Shown piece by piece: positions 1 to 8,175 of a stretch of 64,000 nt of DNA. Made by a program: the position numbers and the translations under genes. Source of the stretch: an uncultured Ilyobacter sp. (GTDB taxonomy: Bacteria > Fusobacteriota > Fusobacteriia > Fusobacteriales > Fusobacteriaceae); assembly GCF_963668515.1 (NCBI RefSeq), contig NZ_OY764864.1, positions 434,001-498,000 of the forward strand, read 5' to 3'. A model generated the notes under the pieces. It was given only the letters and a program-made list of their open reading frames with translations. It was not told the origin of the DNA and searched no databases. The stretch's first letter is position 1; each line of letters opens with the position of its first letter.

Positions 1-302
1 AATGACATTCTAAAGTCAGTGTCAAAATATTCTGGACGCAGACCAGAATACGACAAAAGTACGGACCAAGCCCCGACTTCAAATCCTTCAAAAAAGTCGG
101 TTTAAAGTCGCTTTTGAAAAGTCCGATTTTAGTCAGCGTCAAAATATCTTAAGATGCAGACTAGAGCCCGACAAAAGAGCGACAAAGTCCCGACTTATTT
201 TATAAATTAAAATCTCTCAAAAAGTCAGCTTAAAGTCGTCTTTCAAAAAGTCATGCCAAAGTCAGAGTCAAAATATCTTAGACGCAGACTAGAAGACGAC
301 AA
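1..302. repeat. Hairpin-forming short repeats upstream of the GxxExxY gene
   Basis: Three imperfect copies of a roughly 40-base unit lie near 17-55, 131-172 and 260-300, and two more at about 726-770 and 813-855 on the other side of the gene. Each unit has a left arm like GTCAGCGTC and a right arm like GACGCAGAC around an AT-rich loop, so it can fold into a short stem with one A-A mismatch. Between the units, AAAGTCG and CGACTT words recur in both orientations. No reading frame runs through the region. The first copy is close to the window edge, so the array may extend further left. Confidence 0.75.
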
Positions 303-330
303 AAATCAGATTTTAGAAAAGGATTAAATT

Positions 331-708
331 ATGACTAAATATTTATATGAGGATCTGACTGAAAAAATAATAAAATGTTTTTATAAGGTTTATGATGAAT
401 TAGGTTTTGGATTTTTAGAAAGTGTTTATGAGGCTGCTTTAGTTATAGAGTTGCAAGAGATGGGATTAAAAATTGAAAGACAGAAAGAGTTAGAGGTTTT
501 CTATAAAGGAATTTCTATAGGAAAATACAGAAGTGATATTATTGTTGAAAATAAAATTATTATAGAGTTAAAATCAACGAGTAACTTATCCAAAATTCAT
601 GAAGTACAGCTGGTTAACTATTTAAAGGCAACTAATATAGAAATTGGCCTATTGGTAAATTTTGGAGAAAAATTAACTTTCAAAAGAAAAATATTTAGAA
701 ATAAATAA
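331..708 (+). CDS. GxxExxY family protein, PD-(D/E)XK nuclease-like fold
   Basis: A 125-residue protein of the GxxExxY family. The signature is at G27-F-L-E30-S-V-Y33. It is followed by a nuclease-like core: an S-D-I-I-V strand, a charged hairpin and an I-E-L-K strand, which resembles the D...E-x-K pattern of PD-(D/E)XK enzymes. Members are known as small, often multicopy proteins of unclear function. The ATG follows AAAAGGATTAAATT, a weak ribosome site. Hairpin repeats flank the gene on both sides, and a truncated second copy starts at 885, so the unit appears to duplicate as a block. Family membership is well supported; nuclease activity is inference only. Confidence 0.85.
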   Translation: MTKYLYEDLTEKIIKCFYKVYDELGFGFLESVYEAALVIELQEMGLKIERQKELEVFYKGISIGKYRSDIIVENKIIIELKSTSNLSKIHEVQLVNYLKATNIEIGLLVNFGEKLTFKRKIFRNK

Positions 709-789
709 AAAAATAAGAAATATCTAAGTCAGTGTCAAAAGAAAAAACTTAGACGCAGACTAGTATCTGACAAAAAAGTCTGATGAAAA

Positions 790-937
790 TCGTCTTTCAA
801 AAAGTCATGCTAAAGTCAGCGTCAAAATATCTTAGACGCAGACTAGAAGACGACAAAAATCAGATTTTAGAAAAGGATTAAATTATGACTAAATATTTAT
901 ATCAGGATCTGACTGAAAAAATAATAAAATGTTTTTA
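790..937 (+). repeat. 148-bp direct duplication of the GxxExxY upstream region and gene start
   Basis: Bases 790-937 repeat 236-383 at a constant offset of 554 with only a few substitutions. The copy covers one hairpin unit, the ribosome site region and the first 17 codons of the GxxExxY gene. Identity ends abruptly inside the T-run at 932-936. Confidence 0.9.
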
Positions 938-938
938 A
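885..938 (+). pseudogene. Truncated second copy of the GxxExxY gene
   Basis: The reading frame gives the first 17 residues of the upstream gene with one change (E7 to Q) and then stops at TAA, because the duplication breaks off and unrelated sequence follows. The rest of the gene is absent. From about 945 the sequence turns into a fragment of the ATTCGTG...CATTCGTGACAA unit that recurs throughout the window. Confidence 0.85.
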
Positions 939-1010
939 GGATTTATTCGTGAGATTCGTGTTCATTCGTGACAAGATCTTTTAATCTTAATCTGTGGAGT
1001 TTATTTTTAG

Positions 1011-1052
1011 GTACTGATAATCGTAATTAAATTACTTTTATCAGTATTTTTT
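1011..1052. terminator. Hairpin with T-run downstream of the minus-strand lipoprotein gene
   Basis: GTACTGATAA and TTATCAGTA form a stem over an AT-rich loop, followed on the plus strand by a run of T. It sits just beyond the stop codon of the convergent lipoprotein gene, so it may act in both directions. Confidence 0.55.
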
Positions 1053-1698
1053 ATAACTGGACATCTATAAATTCGTTGCTGTCATCGAGAATTGGAGATT
1101 TTTCCTCTAGGATAATCTCTGTTTCGCTGTCATCAGAATCTGTGGTTTCAAGAGAAGTTTCTCCTTCTAGAGGGATACTTTGAATTTTCTCCCTAACTTG
1201 TTTTAATTTTGCTTGGATGCTGTCAATATGAGCTATGAATGTTTCTTTTGTTTTTACCGAAACTGCATCTTTATCAACAGAGAGAACCACATACATTTTA
1301 TTATTTTCACTCCACGAGGTTTTTTCCACGGCTTCGAAGAGGACTCCTTCGGCCACATATTCTCCTAGGTCTTTTAATACCTGGTCAGATATCTTTCTGC
1401 CATAAAAGTTTATCTCTAGAAGGTAGGCCTTGAGGATGGTTTCACTTTCCTTAAAGAGTTTTTTTCTGAGTTTCTCTCTGGCATCATGTTTTGCCCTCAT
1501 TTTGGCCACACCTTTTCCGCTCTCCTCTATATGCGCCTCCCCACTTGCAAAGATCTCCTGATTTATATCTACGGCAGAAGCAATATTCTCCTGAGTTGTG
1601 GCAGATTTAGAAGAAGAGGTCATGCTTTTTATATTGGTACATCCCTGGGCAAAAATCATTGAAGCTGTGAGAGATAAAATAAATATTTTTTTCTTCAT
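1051..1698 (-). CDS. Putative lipoprotein of unknown function
   Basis: A 215-residue protein with a clear lipoprotein signal: a KKK start, a hydrophobic stretch and a lipobox ending A-Q-G-C20. The mature part has a conserved-looking centre (about residues 50-150): a GVAKMRAKHDARE helix followed by a V-V-L-S-V strand. This is reminiscent of LPP20-like or flagellar FlgT-type lipoprotein domains, but the resemblance is too weak to name. The C-terminus is acidic and low in complexity. The ATG at 1698 is preceded by GGAGGAAAACACC, a strong ribosome site. It is monocistronic. I cannot assign a function. Confidence 0.75.
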   Translation of the reverse strand: MKKKIFILSLTASMIFAQGCTNIKSMTSSSKSATTQENIASAVDINQEIFASGEAHIEESGKGVAKMRAKHDAREKLRKKLFKESETILKAYLLEINFYGRKISDQVLKDLGEYVAEGVLFEAVEKTSWSENNKMYVVLSVDKDAVSVKTKETFIAHIDSIQAKLKQVREKIQSIPLEGETSLETTDSDDSETEIILEEKSPILDDSNEFIDVQL

Positions 1699-1725
1699 TG
1701 GTGTTTTCCTCCTTGGAATTTATTT

Positions 1726-2358
1726 TCAATAAATAAGCTAAGTTGTTCATTTATTTTAAATTAAAGTATTAAATTTAGAAGAATTCGTTACTTTTCTCTT
1801 GAAAGAAGTTTAGGGAAACTCTGAAAAAATTTTCCAGAGTCGAGAGATATGGTCACAGAAATCTGTTCCTTATCTCTCAGAAAAGTTCAAGCCCGTGAAA
1901 AATCAGCTAAATGCCCTCGGAAATCCACTAGCAATAAGGAAACTCAGAAAACAAGTTTCTGAGAACCAGAAAATATACTCGTATCACTCGTTATTTTTTG
2001 GCTACTCGCTACGCTCAGACAGTCGAATTTATCTAAGGATTCCACTTCGGTCATTCTTAACGCTGATTTTATCAATGGCAAGTGAAAAGAGATAAAAAAC
2101 CACTCAAAAAAGAAAGTATAAATACTTTTGGGTTCAACTCTGTGAAACTCTCCTCCTGTCTCTATGTCTTCTGTGAGCAAAAGGTCTTGTCTTTATTTGT
2201 GATAATATTTTTTATCTTTCATTGATTTTCATTCGTGATGAAATCTTTTGACTCTATATCGATTCTCTCTGTGAGCAAAAGGTCTTGTCTTCATTCGTGC
2301 TAATATTTTTTATCTTTCATTGGTGTTCATTCGTGATGAAATCTTTTGACTCTAATAA
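1726..2358 (+). repeat. Modular intergenic element, copy 1 (plus orientation)
   Basis: The left end is a degenerate AAGCTAAGTTGTTC. It is followed by the hairpin box GTTACTTTTCT (from 1788), a nested stem module (about 1808-1880) and a module with the perfect stem CTCAGAAA/TTTCTGAG (1943-1963). Then come the CGCTGATTTTATCAATGGCAAG box and two copies of the ATTCGTG...CATTCGTGA unit (about 2195 and 2330). The right-end inverted repeat is missing. Small open frames inside are not conserved among copies, so I do not annotate them. Confidence 0.85.
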
Positions 2359-2615
2359 TGATTTTAACATAAATATAATCAGGTTGAAAGAGAGATTATT
2401 TATAATTTATGTGAAAATAGCTATAGACAGGGAGATATACTTAGATATGGTTGATGCTCTGATTAAATTGGAGATTAATAGTATTTTTGATCGGTTTTAT
2501 AAATGGTTTTGTGATGGATTTAAAAAAAGTATAGTTCTTAAAATATATTTTGAAGGTTATCTGTCTCTCAAAGAGAATATTTTACAGGAACGGCAGGGTT
2601 AAAGTTAAATTCTCA
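2359..2615 (+). other. Gap before the acc operon, no convincing gene
   Basis: An open frame covers 2285-2602 (105 codons), but its first 24 codons are repeat sequence and the rest is a lysine/isoleucine-rich, featureless peptide with no ribosome site at any internal ATG. It could be the decayed end of a gene broken by the repeat. I see no other structure here. Confidence 0.4.
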
Positions 2616-2644
2616 TTGAAATCTAATGGGAAATTGTGTAAAAT
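2616..2644 (+). promoter_or_regulatory. Sigma-70-type promoter of accD-accA
   Basis: TTGAAA at 2616, a 17-base spacer and TAAAAT at 2639. The expected transcript start is near 2651, so the in-frame ATG at 2645 lies upstream of the message. This supports the TTG at 2699 as the accD start. Confidence 0.7.
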
Positions 2645-2698
2645 GTGTATTGTTATAAAAAACGGGCGTTATTGTTATATCCGGAAGGAGTGATAAAA

Positions 2699-3553
2699 TT
2701 GGGAATTTTTTCAAGAAGTAAAAAGAAGTATGCAACCATAAGTGTAGATAGAAGTGTAAAAACAAAATCAAAAGAGGAAAAGGTATCGGGGCTGTGGGTG
2801 AAATGTCCCAGCTGCAATGAGATTCTTTATAAGAGTGATATTGAGAACAACCTAAAAAAATGCACCAACTGTGATTATTATTTTGTTATGAGTTCTAGGG
2901 AGAGGGTGGACCTTCTCATAGACAGGGGAACCTTTGTAGAGTATGACAGAGATATGGTGTCTGTAGATCCCCTGGGATTTCCAGGATATGCAGAGAGATA
3001 TGTCCAGACCCAGGAAAAGGTCGGGATGAAAGACGGACTCTTGTCTGGGACTGGAAAGATGAATGGTATAGGGGTGAGTATCGCTGTGATGGAATTTAAC
3101 TTTCTAGGAGGAAGTATGGGTTCTGTTGTGGGAGAAAAGATAACCAGAGCTATCGAAAGAGGTATAGAGGAAAACCTCCCTGTAATAGTGGTATCAACCT
3201 CTGGGGGTGCCAGAATGCACGAGGGGATCCTGTCTCTTATGCAGATGGCCAAGACGTCGGCGGCACTGGAAAGGCTCAGGGGAAAGGGGCTTCCATTTAT
3301 ATCAATACCTGTAAATCCCACCACTGGAGGGGTTACAGCTTCATTTGCAATGCTTGGAGATGTCAATATCAGTGAACCTGATGCCCTTATTGGATTTGCC
3401 GGACCTAGAGTTATCGAGCAGACCATAAAACAGAAGCTCCCTGAAGGGTTTCAGAAGAGTGAATTCCTTTTAAAGTACGGAATGCTGGATGTTGTGGCAA
3501 AAAGAGAGGAATTAAAAGACACAGTAGCAAAAATCCTCGGAAATCTTTTATAA
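2699..3553 (+). CDS. accD: Acetyl-CoA carboxylase carboxyltransferase subunit beta
   Basis: AccD pairs with AccA to transfer the carboxyl group from biotin carrier protein to acetyl-CoA, giving malonyl-CoA for fatty acid synthesis in the cytoplasm. The N-terminal zinc ribbon is complete (C36-x2-C39 and C55-x2-C58), followed by a crotonase-fold carboxyltransferase domain with the GGARMHEG and GPRVIEQT segments. The chosen start is TTG at 2699, eight bases after GGAAGGAG. This gives 284 residues, the usual length for the family. An upstream ATG at 2645 would add 18 atypical residues and precedes the predicted transcript start. accA follows after 25 bases. No accB or accC lies in the window. Confidence 0.95.
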   Translation: MGIFSRSKKKYATISVDRSVKTKSKEEKVSGLWVKCPSCNEILYKSDIENNLKKCTNCDYYFVMSSRERVDLLIDRGTFVEYDRDMVSVDPLGFPGYAERYVQTQEKVGMKDGLLSGTGKMNGIGVSIAVMEFNFLGGSMGSVVGEKITRAIERGIEENLPVIVVSTSGGARMHEGILSLMQMAKTSAALERLRGKGLPFISIPVNPTTGGVTASFAMLGDVNISEPDALIGFAGPRVIEQTIKQKLPEGFQKSEFLLKYGMLDVVAKREELKDTVAKILGNLL

Positions 3554-3578
3554 GAAAAACAGTTGGAGGAGGTATAAA

Positions 3579-4529
3579 ATGGAGTTTGAAAAGGATATAC
3601 TTGAATTAGAGAAAAAAATAGTAGAATTAAAGGAATTTTCTGAGGCTAAAAAAATAGATCTTTCAGGAGAGATAGATAAGCTTAAAAATGAGTATGATAA
3701 AAAGATGCAGGAGATCTACTCGGAACTGAGACCCTGGGACAGGGTACAGGTGGCTAGACACCCAAAAAGACCCTATACACTAGACTATGTAGAGCATATA
3801 ACAACTGACTTTGTGGAACTTCACGGAGACAGACTATATAAAGACGACCCCTCAGTGGTTGCCGGTCTGTGTAAAATAGATGGTAAAAAAGTGATGATCA
3901 TAGGTCATCAAAAGGGGCGTGAAGTGGAGGAGAAAATCCACAGAAACTTCGGCATGGCAAACCCAGAAGGGTACAGAAAGGCTCTGAGACTAATGAAGAT
4001 GGCGGAGAGATTTAATCTGCCTATAGTTACCCTCATAGACACGCCTGGGGCCTATCCTGGAATCGAGGCTGAAAAACATGGGCAGGGGGAAGCCATTGCC
4101 AGAAATCTATTGGAGATGGCTGGACTGAAGGTACCTATAACTGCCATTGTAATAGGAGAAGGCGGAAGTGGAGGGGCCCTCGCCTTTGGAGTGGCTGACA
4201 GGGTCTATATGTGTGAAAACTCCATATACTCTGTAATATCTCCAGAGGGCTGTGCAGCAATATTGTTTAAAGATGCTGCCAAGGCACCTGAGGCTGCCAA
4301 AAGTCTCAGAGTATCTGCAGACAGCGTGTTAGAACTAGGAATAATAGATGGCATCATTCCAGAACCTGTAGGAGGTGCCCACAGGAACTATAATGAGATG
4401 ACAGAAAATGTAAAAAAACAGATCCTCGGTGCCATCTCTGAACTTCAGGAAAAAAGTGTAGAGGAACTTCTGGAAAATAGATATGATAAATTCAGAAAAA
4501 TGGGTGCATTTTCTGAAACAACCTTATAA
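3579..4529 (+). CDS. accA: Acetyl-CoA carboxylase carboxyltransferase subunit alpha
   Basis: A 316-residue AccA, normal length. It has the N-terminal helical region (about 1-60), the RHPKRPYTLDY motif and the carboxyltransferase core with GHQKGRE, PGAYPG and GEGGSGGALA, the last shaping the biotin and CoA site. It forms an alpha2-beta2 enzyme with the adjacent AccD product. The ATG follows GGAGGAGGTATAAA, a strong ribosome site, and the two genes are clearly one operon. A divergent iron-ADH gene follows after 29 bases and may be co-transcribed. Confidence 0.96.
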   Translation: MEFEKDILELEKKIVELKEFSEAKKIDLSGEIDKLKNEYDKKMQEIYSELRPWDRVQVARHPKRPYTLDYVEHITTDFVELHGDRLYKDDPSVVAGLCKIDGKKVMIIGHQKGREVEEKIHRNFGMANPEGYRKALRLMKMAERFNLPIVTLIDTPGAYPGIEAEKHGQGEAIARNLLEMAGLKVPITAIVIGEGGSGGALAFGVADRVYMCENSIYSVISPEGCAAILFKDAAKAPEAAKSLRVSADSVLELGIIDGIIPEPVGGAHRNYNEMTENVKKQILGAISELQEKSVEELLENRYDKFRKMGAFSETTL

Positions 4530-4558
4530 TAGATAAAGCAAGATACTGGGGGGGTAAT

Positions 4559-5590
4559 ATGCAGCATAGATTTTTTATAGCACCTATGAGTCTAATGGGT
4601 GCAGGATGTTTGAAACAAGCAGGCAAGGAGATAAAAAAACTCAACTTAAAAAAGGCGATAGTTGTTACTTGCAAGTCGATATTGGAAAGTGAAATTATTA
4701 CTCAGTTGAAAGATATGCTAAATGAAAATGAGATAGATTATGTAATTTATGATAAAACCAAGGCCCGTCCTGATATGAGTGATATTCTCACAGGGGTGGA
4801 TATACTAAAAAAGGAAAATTGTGATTTTATAATCTCCTTTGGAGGAAACTCTACAAGAAACTGTGCCAAGGGGATGTCTCTCATGCTTCGTTGCAAGGAC
4901 GGGGTATGTAAAAGTGAAGAGAGTCTGCCATTGGTAGCTATAAATGTAACCTCCTTTATGACTGGGGAGGTCCCGATATTTACTCAAAAAAATAAAAACA
5001 AAGATGAAAAAATCCTCATAGACAGAAGCACCACTCCTGTTATAACGGTGACAGATTCTGACCTTTTAAAAGGAATTTCCAATAAGATAATGGGAGCCAT
5101 AGGTATAGATGCCTTAAGGCACGCAGTAGAGGCCTATCTTTCTGATGCGGCCACACCTATGACTGATGCATGTGCTTTTCAGGCCATTAAAATATTATTT
5201 TCCAATCTTGAAAATATAATCGATAAGGACAGTATAGAGGATGATGAGAGAGAGCAGATAACCTATGGAAATTATATGGCGGGGATCTCCTATAACAACA
5301 CTGTTTTAGGTCATATATATTCTATGGAGGAGAAAAATTATCACGAGGAGAATATTCAGCAGGAAAAAGATAGGGTTTTTATATCTGAAACACAGGGGTT
5401 TTCCTCAGATAAAATTTTTAAAAAGATGATGGAAGTGGCCTTTGCAATGGGAAGTAATATAAAAGATATTGATGAAGACAGTGCTATGGGTTTTGTGATG
5501 GATGAGATAAAAAGACTCTCTGACAAGGTGGGTATACCCTGCGGTATGAGTAAAGACGAGAGGGTTATATTTGGTAAGGGAAGATTATAG
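4559..5590 (+). CDS. Divergent iron-alcohol-dehydrogenase family protein, probably lacking the metal site
   Basis: 343 residues, short for the family (about 380-390). The fold is recognisable: an N-terminal nucleotide-binding half with a changed GGGSxxD motif (G95-G-N-S...N101-C-A-K) and a C-terminal helical half. The first two metal ligands are kept (D184 and H188 in a GIDALRHAVEAY segment). The third His position is E258 (MEE where MAH is usual), and no PHG segment carries the fourth. A dehydrogenase without iron is therefore likely either inactive or doing different chemistry. The ribosome site is GGGGGG just before ATG. Its place directly after accDA suggests a link to acyl or lipid metabolism, but that is inference. 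Confidence 0.8.
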   Translation: MQHRFFIAPMSLMGAGCLKQAGKEIKKLNLKKAIVVTCKSILESEIITQLKDMLNENEIDYVIYDKTKARPDMSDILTGVDILKKENCDFIISFGGNSTRNCAKGMSLMLRCKDGVCKSEESLPLVAINVTSFMTGEVPIFTQKNKNKDEKILIDRSTTPVITVTDSDLLKGISNKIMGAIGIDALRHAVEAYLSDAATPMTDACAFQAIKILFSNLENIIDKDSIEDDEREQITYGNYMAGISYNNTVLGHIYSMEEKNYHEENIQQEKDRVFISETQGFSSDKIFKKMMEVAFAMGSNIKDIDEDSAMGFVMDEIKRLSDKVGIPCGMSKDERVIFGKGRL

Positions 5591-5592
5591 AA

Positions 5593-5624
5593 TAAAAAAT
5601 AGCTGACACTGTCAGCTATTTTTT
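5593..5624. terminator. Bidirectional terminator between the ADH-like gene and msrB
   Basis: AAAAAATAGCTGACA and TGTCAGCTATTTTTT form a near-perfect stem with T-runs on both strands. It ends both convergent transcription units. Confidence 0.9.
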
Positions 5625-6129
5625 ATTCTATAAATTCTTTTAAAAATTCTCCGTACCCCTCTTTTTCCATCTCTTCTCTCGGGATAAAACGAAGTGATGC
5701 AGAGTTTAGACAATAGCGGAGACCTGTAGGCGGTGGACCATCTTTGAATAGATGTCCCAGGTGTGAATCTCCATATCTGCTCCGAACCTCTGTTCTTATC
5801 ATGAAAAGAGAAAAATCTCTCTTGGTGACTACGTTTTCATCTACAAGAGGTTTCGTGAAGCTAGGCCAGCCTGTGCCTGACTTATATTTATCCTTAGAAG
5901 AAAAAAGAGGTTCTCCTGAAACGAGGTCTACATAGATCCCCTCTCTTTCGTTGTCCCAGTATTCATTATCAAATGGTCTTTCTGTCCCGTTTTTCTGAGT
6001 AACCTTATACTGCAGATCGGTGAGGGTTTTTTTTAGTTCTGAGTCTTTGGGCTTCTCAAAAGATGAAAAATCCTTGGAAAAAGCAAGAGTTGAAAAAATA
6101 AGAAATAATAAAGCAAATAAGTGGTTCAT
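5623..6129 (-). CDS. msrB: Exported peptide-methionine (R)-S-oxide reductase
   Basis: MsrB repairs the R form of methionine sulfoxide in proteins. The N-terminus (about 1-17) is a signal peptide ending near L-A-F-S-K, so the enzyme probably works outside the cytoplasm. The core shows SGTGWPSF, the G-D-S-H-L-G-H-L-F segment and the catalytic Cys in R-Y-C-L-N-S-A-S-L. The paired CxxC zinc sites of some MsrBs are absent, and Thr replaces the resolving Cys found in other members. I chose the ATG at 6129, preceded by GGAGGCGATATT, over an upstream in-frame ATG at 6153 that lacks a ribosome site. No msrA is adjacent. Confidence 0.92.
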   Translation of the reverse strand: MNHLFALLFLIFSTLAFSKDFSSFEKPKDSELKKTLTDLQYKVTQKNGTERPFDNEYWDNEREGIYVDLVSGEPLFSSKDKYKSGTGWPSFTKPLVDENVVTKRDFSLFMIRTEVRSRYGDSHLGHLFKDGPPPTGLRYCLNSASLRFIPREEMEKEGYGEFLKEFIE

Positions 6130-6155
6130 AATATCGCCTCCTAAATATAACATAC

Positions 6156-6184
6156 GAAAAAAGGGAGAAAACTCCTCCCTTTAA
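6156..6184 (-). terminator. Terminator downstream of the alanine-repeat lipoprotein gene
   Basis: Read on the minus strand, AAAGGGAG and CTCCCTTT form a stem followed by T residues. It separates the lipoprotein gene from msrB, which lies downstream on the same strand. Confidence 0.75.
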
Positions 6185-6191
6185 TTGTCTG

Positions 6192-6788
6192 CTATTTTCT
6201 CTTGGAAACAAAGTAAACTGCACCTGCAGCGGCTAAGGCACCAAATCCAAATAATAAACCTTTAGAGGATTTTTCCTCTGCAGGGGCAACTGGTTCCTCT
6301 TCCATAGCAACCTCTTCAACAGCTTTTGAAGTAGCCTCATCTTCCATGATCTGTTCATCTACTGTTTCCTCCACGATGGCATCGATACTGTCAGCCGTAG
6401 GTTCAACCACAGCCATCTTTGTCATTTCATCGGAAGAATCCTCCATCTGGGCAGCAGCGGCGGCTTTCATCTCGGCTGCTTCCATTTCGGCAGCCTTCAT
6501 CCTGGCGGCTTCCATCTCAGCTGCTTCCATCTCAGCTGCCTTCATCCTGGCGGCTTCTATTTTGGCTGCCTCGATTCTAGCAGCCTCAATCTTAGCAGCC
6601 TCCATTCTGGCGGCTTCCATACGTGCAGCCTCCATTTTGGCTGCTTCTAGCTTCTCTGCCTCTAGGCTAGAGATATCCTCTTGGACCATAGCAGTTTCAG
6701 TCTTTGCAACAATATCCTCTTTAGGATCGGCTTTTGAACATCCAATTATTAAAATAGACAGAGTTAAAAGCAAGGCAATTTTTTTCAT
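6192..6788 (-). CDS. Lipoprotein with a long alanine-rich five-residue repeat and a C-terminal membrane segment
   Basis: A 198-residue protein. The signal ends in a lipobox I-I-G-C17. After a short acidic stretch, residues about 43-113 consist of some 14 five-residue units of the form M/I-E/K-A-A-K/R/E. They are built from 15-base repeats in the DNA (about 6455-6660) and should form a single charged helix. An acidic, proline-poor region follows, then a glycine/alanine-rich hydrophobic segment (about 176-193) ending S-K-R-K, like a membrane anchor. A lipid anchor at one end and a membrane segment at the other would suit an envelope spacer, but this is inference. GGGAGGAGCC precedes the ATG. 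No named family is recognised. Confidence 0.75.
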   Translation of the reverse strand: MKKIALLLTLSILIIGCSKADPKEDIVAKTETAMVQEDISSLEAEKLEAAKMEAARMEAARMEAAKIEAARIEAAKIEAARMKAAEMEAAEMEAARMKAAEMEAAEMKAAAAAQMEDSSDEMTKMAVVEPTADSIDAIVEETVDEQIMEDEATSKAVEEVAMEEEPVAPAEEKSSKGLLFGFGALAAAGAVYFVSKRK

Positions 6789-7046
6789 GATTGGCTCCTC
6801 CCTTAAAAATTTTTCTCTAAAGAATTACATAGAGGCTTCTACTATCTATATTATCTCATAGACAATAAAATCCTTTTGATTTTATTCTATTCTAACATTT
6901 TTTTATTGGAGAAGTAACTAAAAAAAAGAATATTTAATTAGAAAATATCAATATAATGCGATATAATATACCAAAGATAGATGAAGATCCTTTTAAAATT
7001 TATTTTAAAAGATAAGATAGAGAAGTTTTTTTGAAGGAGGAAATCA

Positions 7047-7640
7047 ATGGCTACTAAATCCCTTGAAAGATTGATAGATGAATTTAATAAACTTCCTGGT
7101 ATAGGAAGAAAAAGTGCAACCAGGCTTGCATTTCATGTGTTGGAGATGGATGAGATAGAGGTAAACCGTTTTGCAGAAGCTATAAAAAATGTGAAGTCTT
7201 CAGTGAAAAAATGTGTAATTTGTGGGAATTTCGGCGAAGAGGAAACCTGCGACGTGTGCCAAGATGAGTACAGAAGCAATGAGATAATCTGTGTGGTAGA
7301 GGACACCAGAGATATAGTTTCCTTTGAGAAGGCTAAAAAGTATAGGGGGAGATACCATGTTTTAAACGGCAAAATAGATCCTCTAAACGGTATGACTCCA
7401 GATAAGCTGAATATAAAATCTCTGGTGAAGAGGGTGGCAGCCGGGGATGTAAAGGAGGTTATACTTGCTACGAACCCTGACCTAGAGGGGGAGACTACGG
7501 CAATGTATCTGACCAATCTTCTAAAGCCCTTTGGAATCAAGGTCACTAAAATAGCCAGTGGAATTCCCATAGGGGGAAACATAGAATTTTCAGATACAGC
7601 TACCATATCAAAGGCACTAGAGGGAAGACAGGAAGTTTAA
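7047..7640 (+). CDS. recR: Recombination mediator RecR
   Basis: RecR works with RecF/RecO in loading RecA at gaps during recombinational repair. The 197-residue length is typical. It has an N-terminal helix-hairpin-helix (LPGIGRKSATRLAFH), a four-Cys zinc finger (CVIC...CDVC, about residues 53-68), a Toprim domain with V-V-E-D-T-R-D, and the C-terminal S-G-I-P-I-G-G region. GAAGGAGGAAATCA precedes the ATG. It is monocistronic, without the dnaX neighbour common elsewhere. A modular repeat begins almost at the stop codon. Confidence 0.97.
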   Translation: MATKSLERLIDEFNKLPGIGRKSATRLAFHVLEMDEIEVNRFAEAIKNVKSSVKKCVICGNFGEEETCDVCQDEYRSNEIICVVEDTRDIVSFEKAKKYRGRYHVLNGKIDPLNGMTPDKLNIKSLVKRVAAGDVKEVILATNPDLEGETTAMYLTNLLKPFGIKVTKIASGIPIGGNIEFSDTATISKALEGRQEV

Positions 7641-7644
7641 AATA

Positions 7645-8155
7645 TTGTTACTTTTCTCTTGAAAGAAGTTTAAGGAAACTCTGGAAAAATTTTCCAGAGT
7701 CGAGAGATATAGTTACAGAAATCTGTTCCTTATCTCTCAGAAAAGTTCAAGCCTGTGAAACTCTCTCTAGTCTCAGTGTCCATTCGTGATAAAATCTTTT
7801 AATCTTTCTCTGTGAAACTCTCTTCTTGTCTCTGAGTCCTCTGTGGCCAAGAGGCTTTTTTTATTCGTGTTAATATTTCTAATCTTTTATCAGTGTCCAT
7901 TCGTGACAAAATCTTTTAATCTTTCTCTGTGAAACTCTCTTCTTGTCTCTGAGTCCTCTGTGGCCAAGAGGCTTTTTTTATTCGTGTTAATATTTCTAAT
8001 CTTTTATTAGTGTCCATTCGTGACAAAATCTTTTAATCTTTCTCTGTGAAACTCTCTTCTTGTCTCTGAGTCCTCTGTGGCCAAGAGGTTTTTTTTATTC
8101 GTGTTAATATTTCTAATCTTTTATCAGTGTCCATTCGTGACAAAATCTTTTGACC
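7645..8155 (+). repeat. Modular intergenic element, copy 2, with three 117-bp tandem units
   Basis: It starts at the hairpin box (7650) without a left terminal repeat. The nested-stem module follows (about 7668-7742: ACTCTGGAAAA/TTTTCCAGAGT and GAGAGATA/TATCTCTC). Then, after a partial unit near 7786, there are three units with a period of exactly 117 bases (ATTCGTG at 7863, 7980 and 8097). The units differ at only a few positions. The right inverted repeat is missing. This repeat fills the whole gap between recR and ald. Confidence 0.9.
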
Positions 8156-8175
8156 TTATTATTTTAGCCACTCAG

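Noticed and set aside
1895..2180. Open frames on both strands inside repeat copy 1
   Set aside because: The same positions in other copies are closed by stops, so the frames are chance results of the repeat sequence.
2285..2602. 105-codon open frame before accD
   Set aside because: Its start lies in a modular repeat, it has no ribosome site and the product is featureless.
2878..3426. 182-codon open frame opposite accD
   Set aside because: It is a shadow of accD: the accD domains and codon pattern are clear on the plus strand, and the antisense frame has no ribosome site.
6346..6861. 171-codon open frame opposite the alanine-repeat lipoprotein
   Set aside because: The 15-base repeats keep the opposite strand open as well. 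The minus-strand product has a lipobox and ribosome site; the plus-strand one does not.
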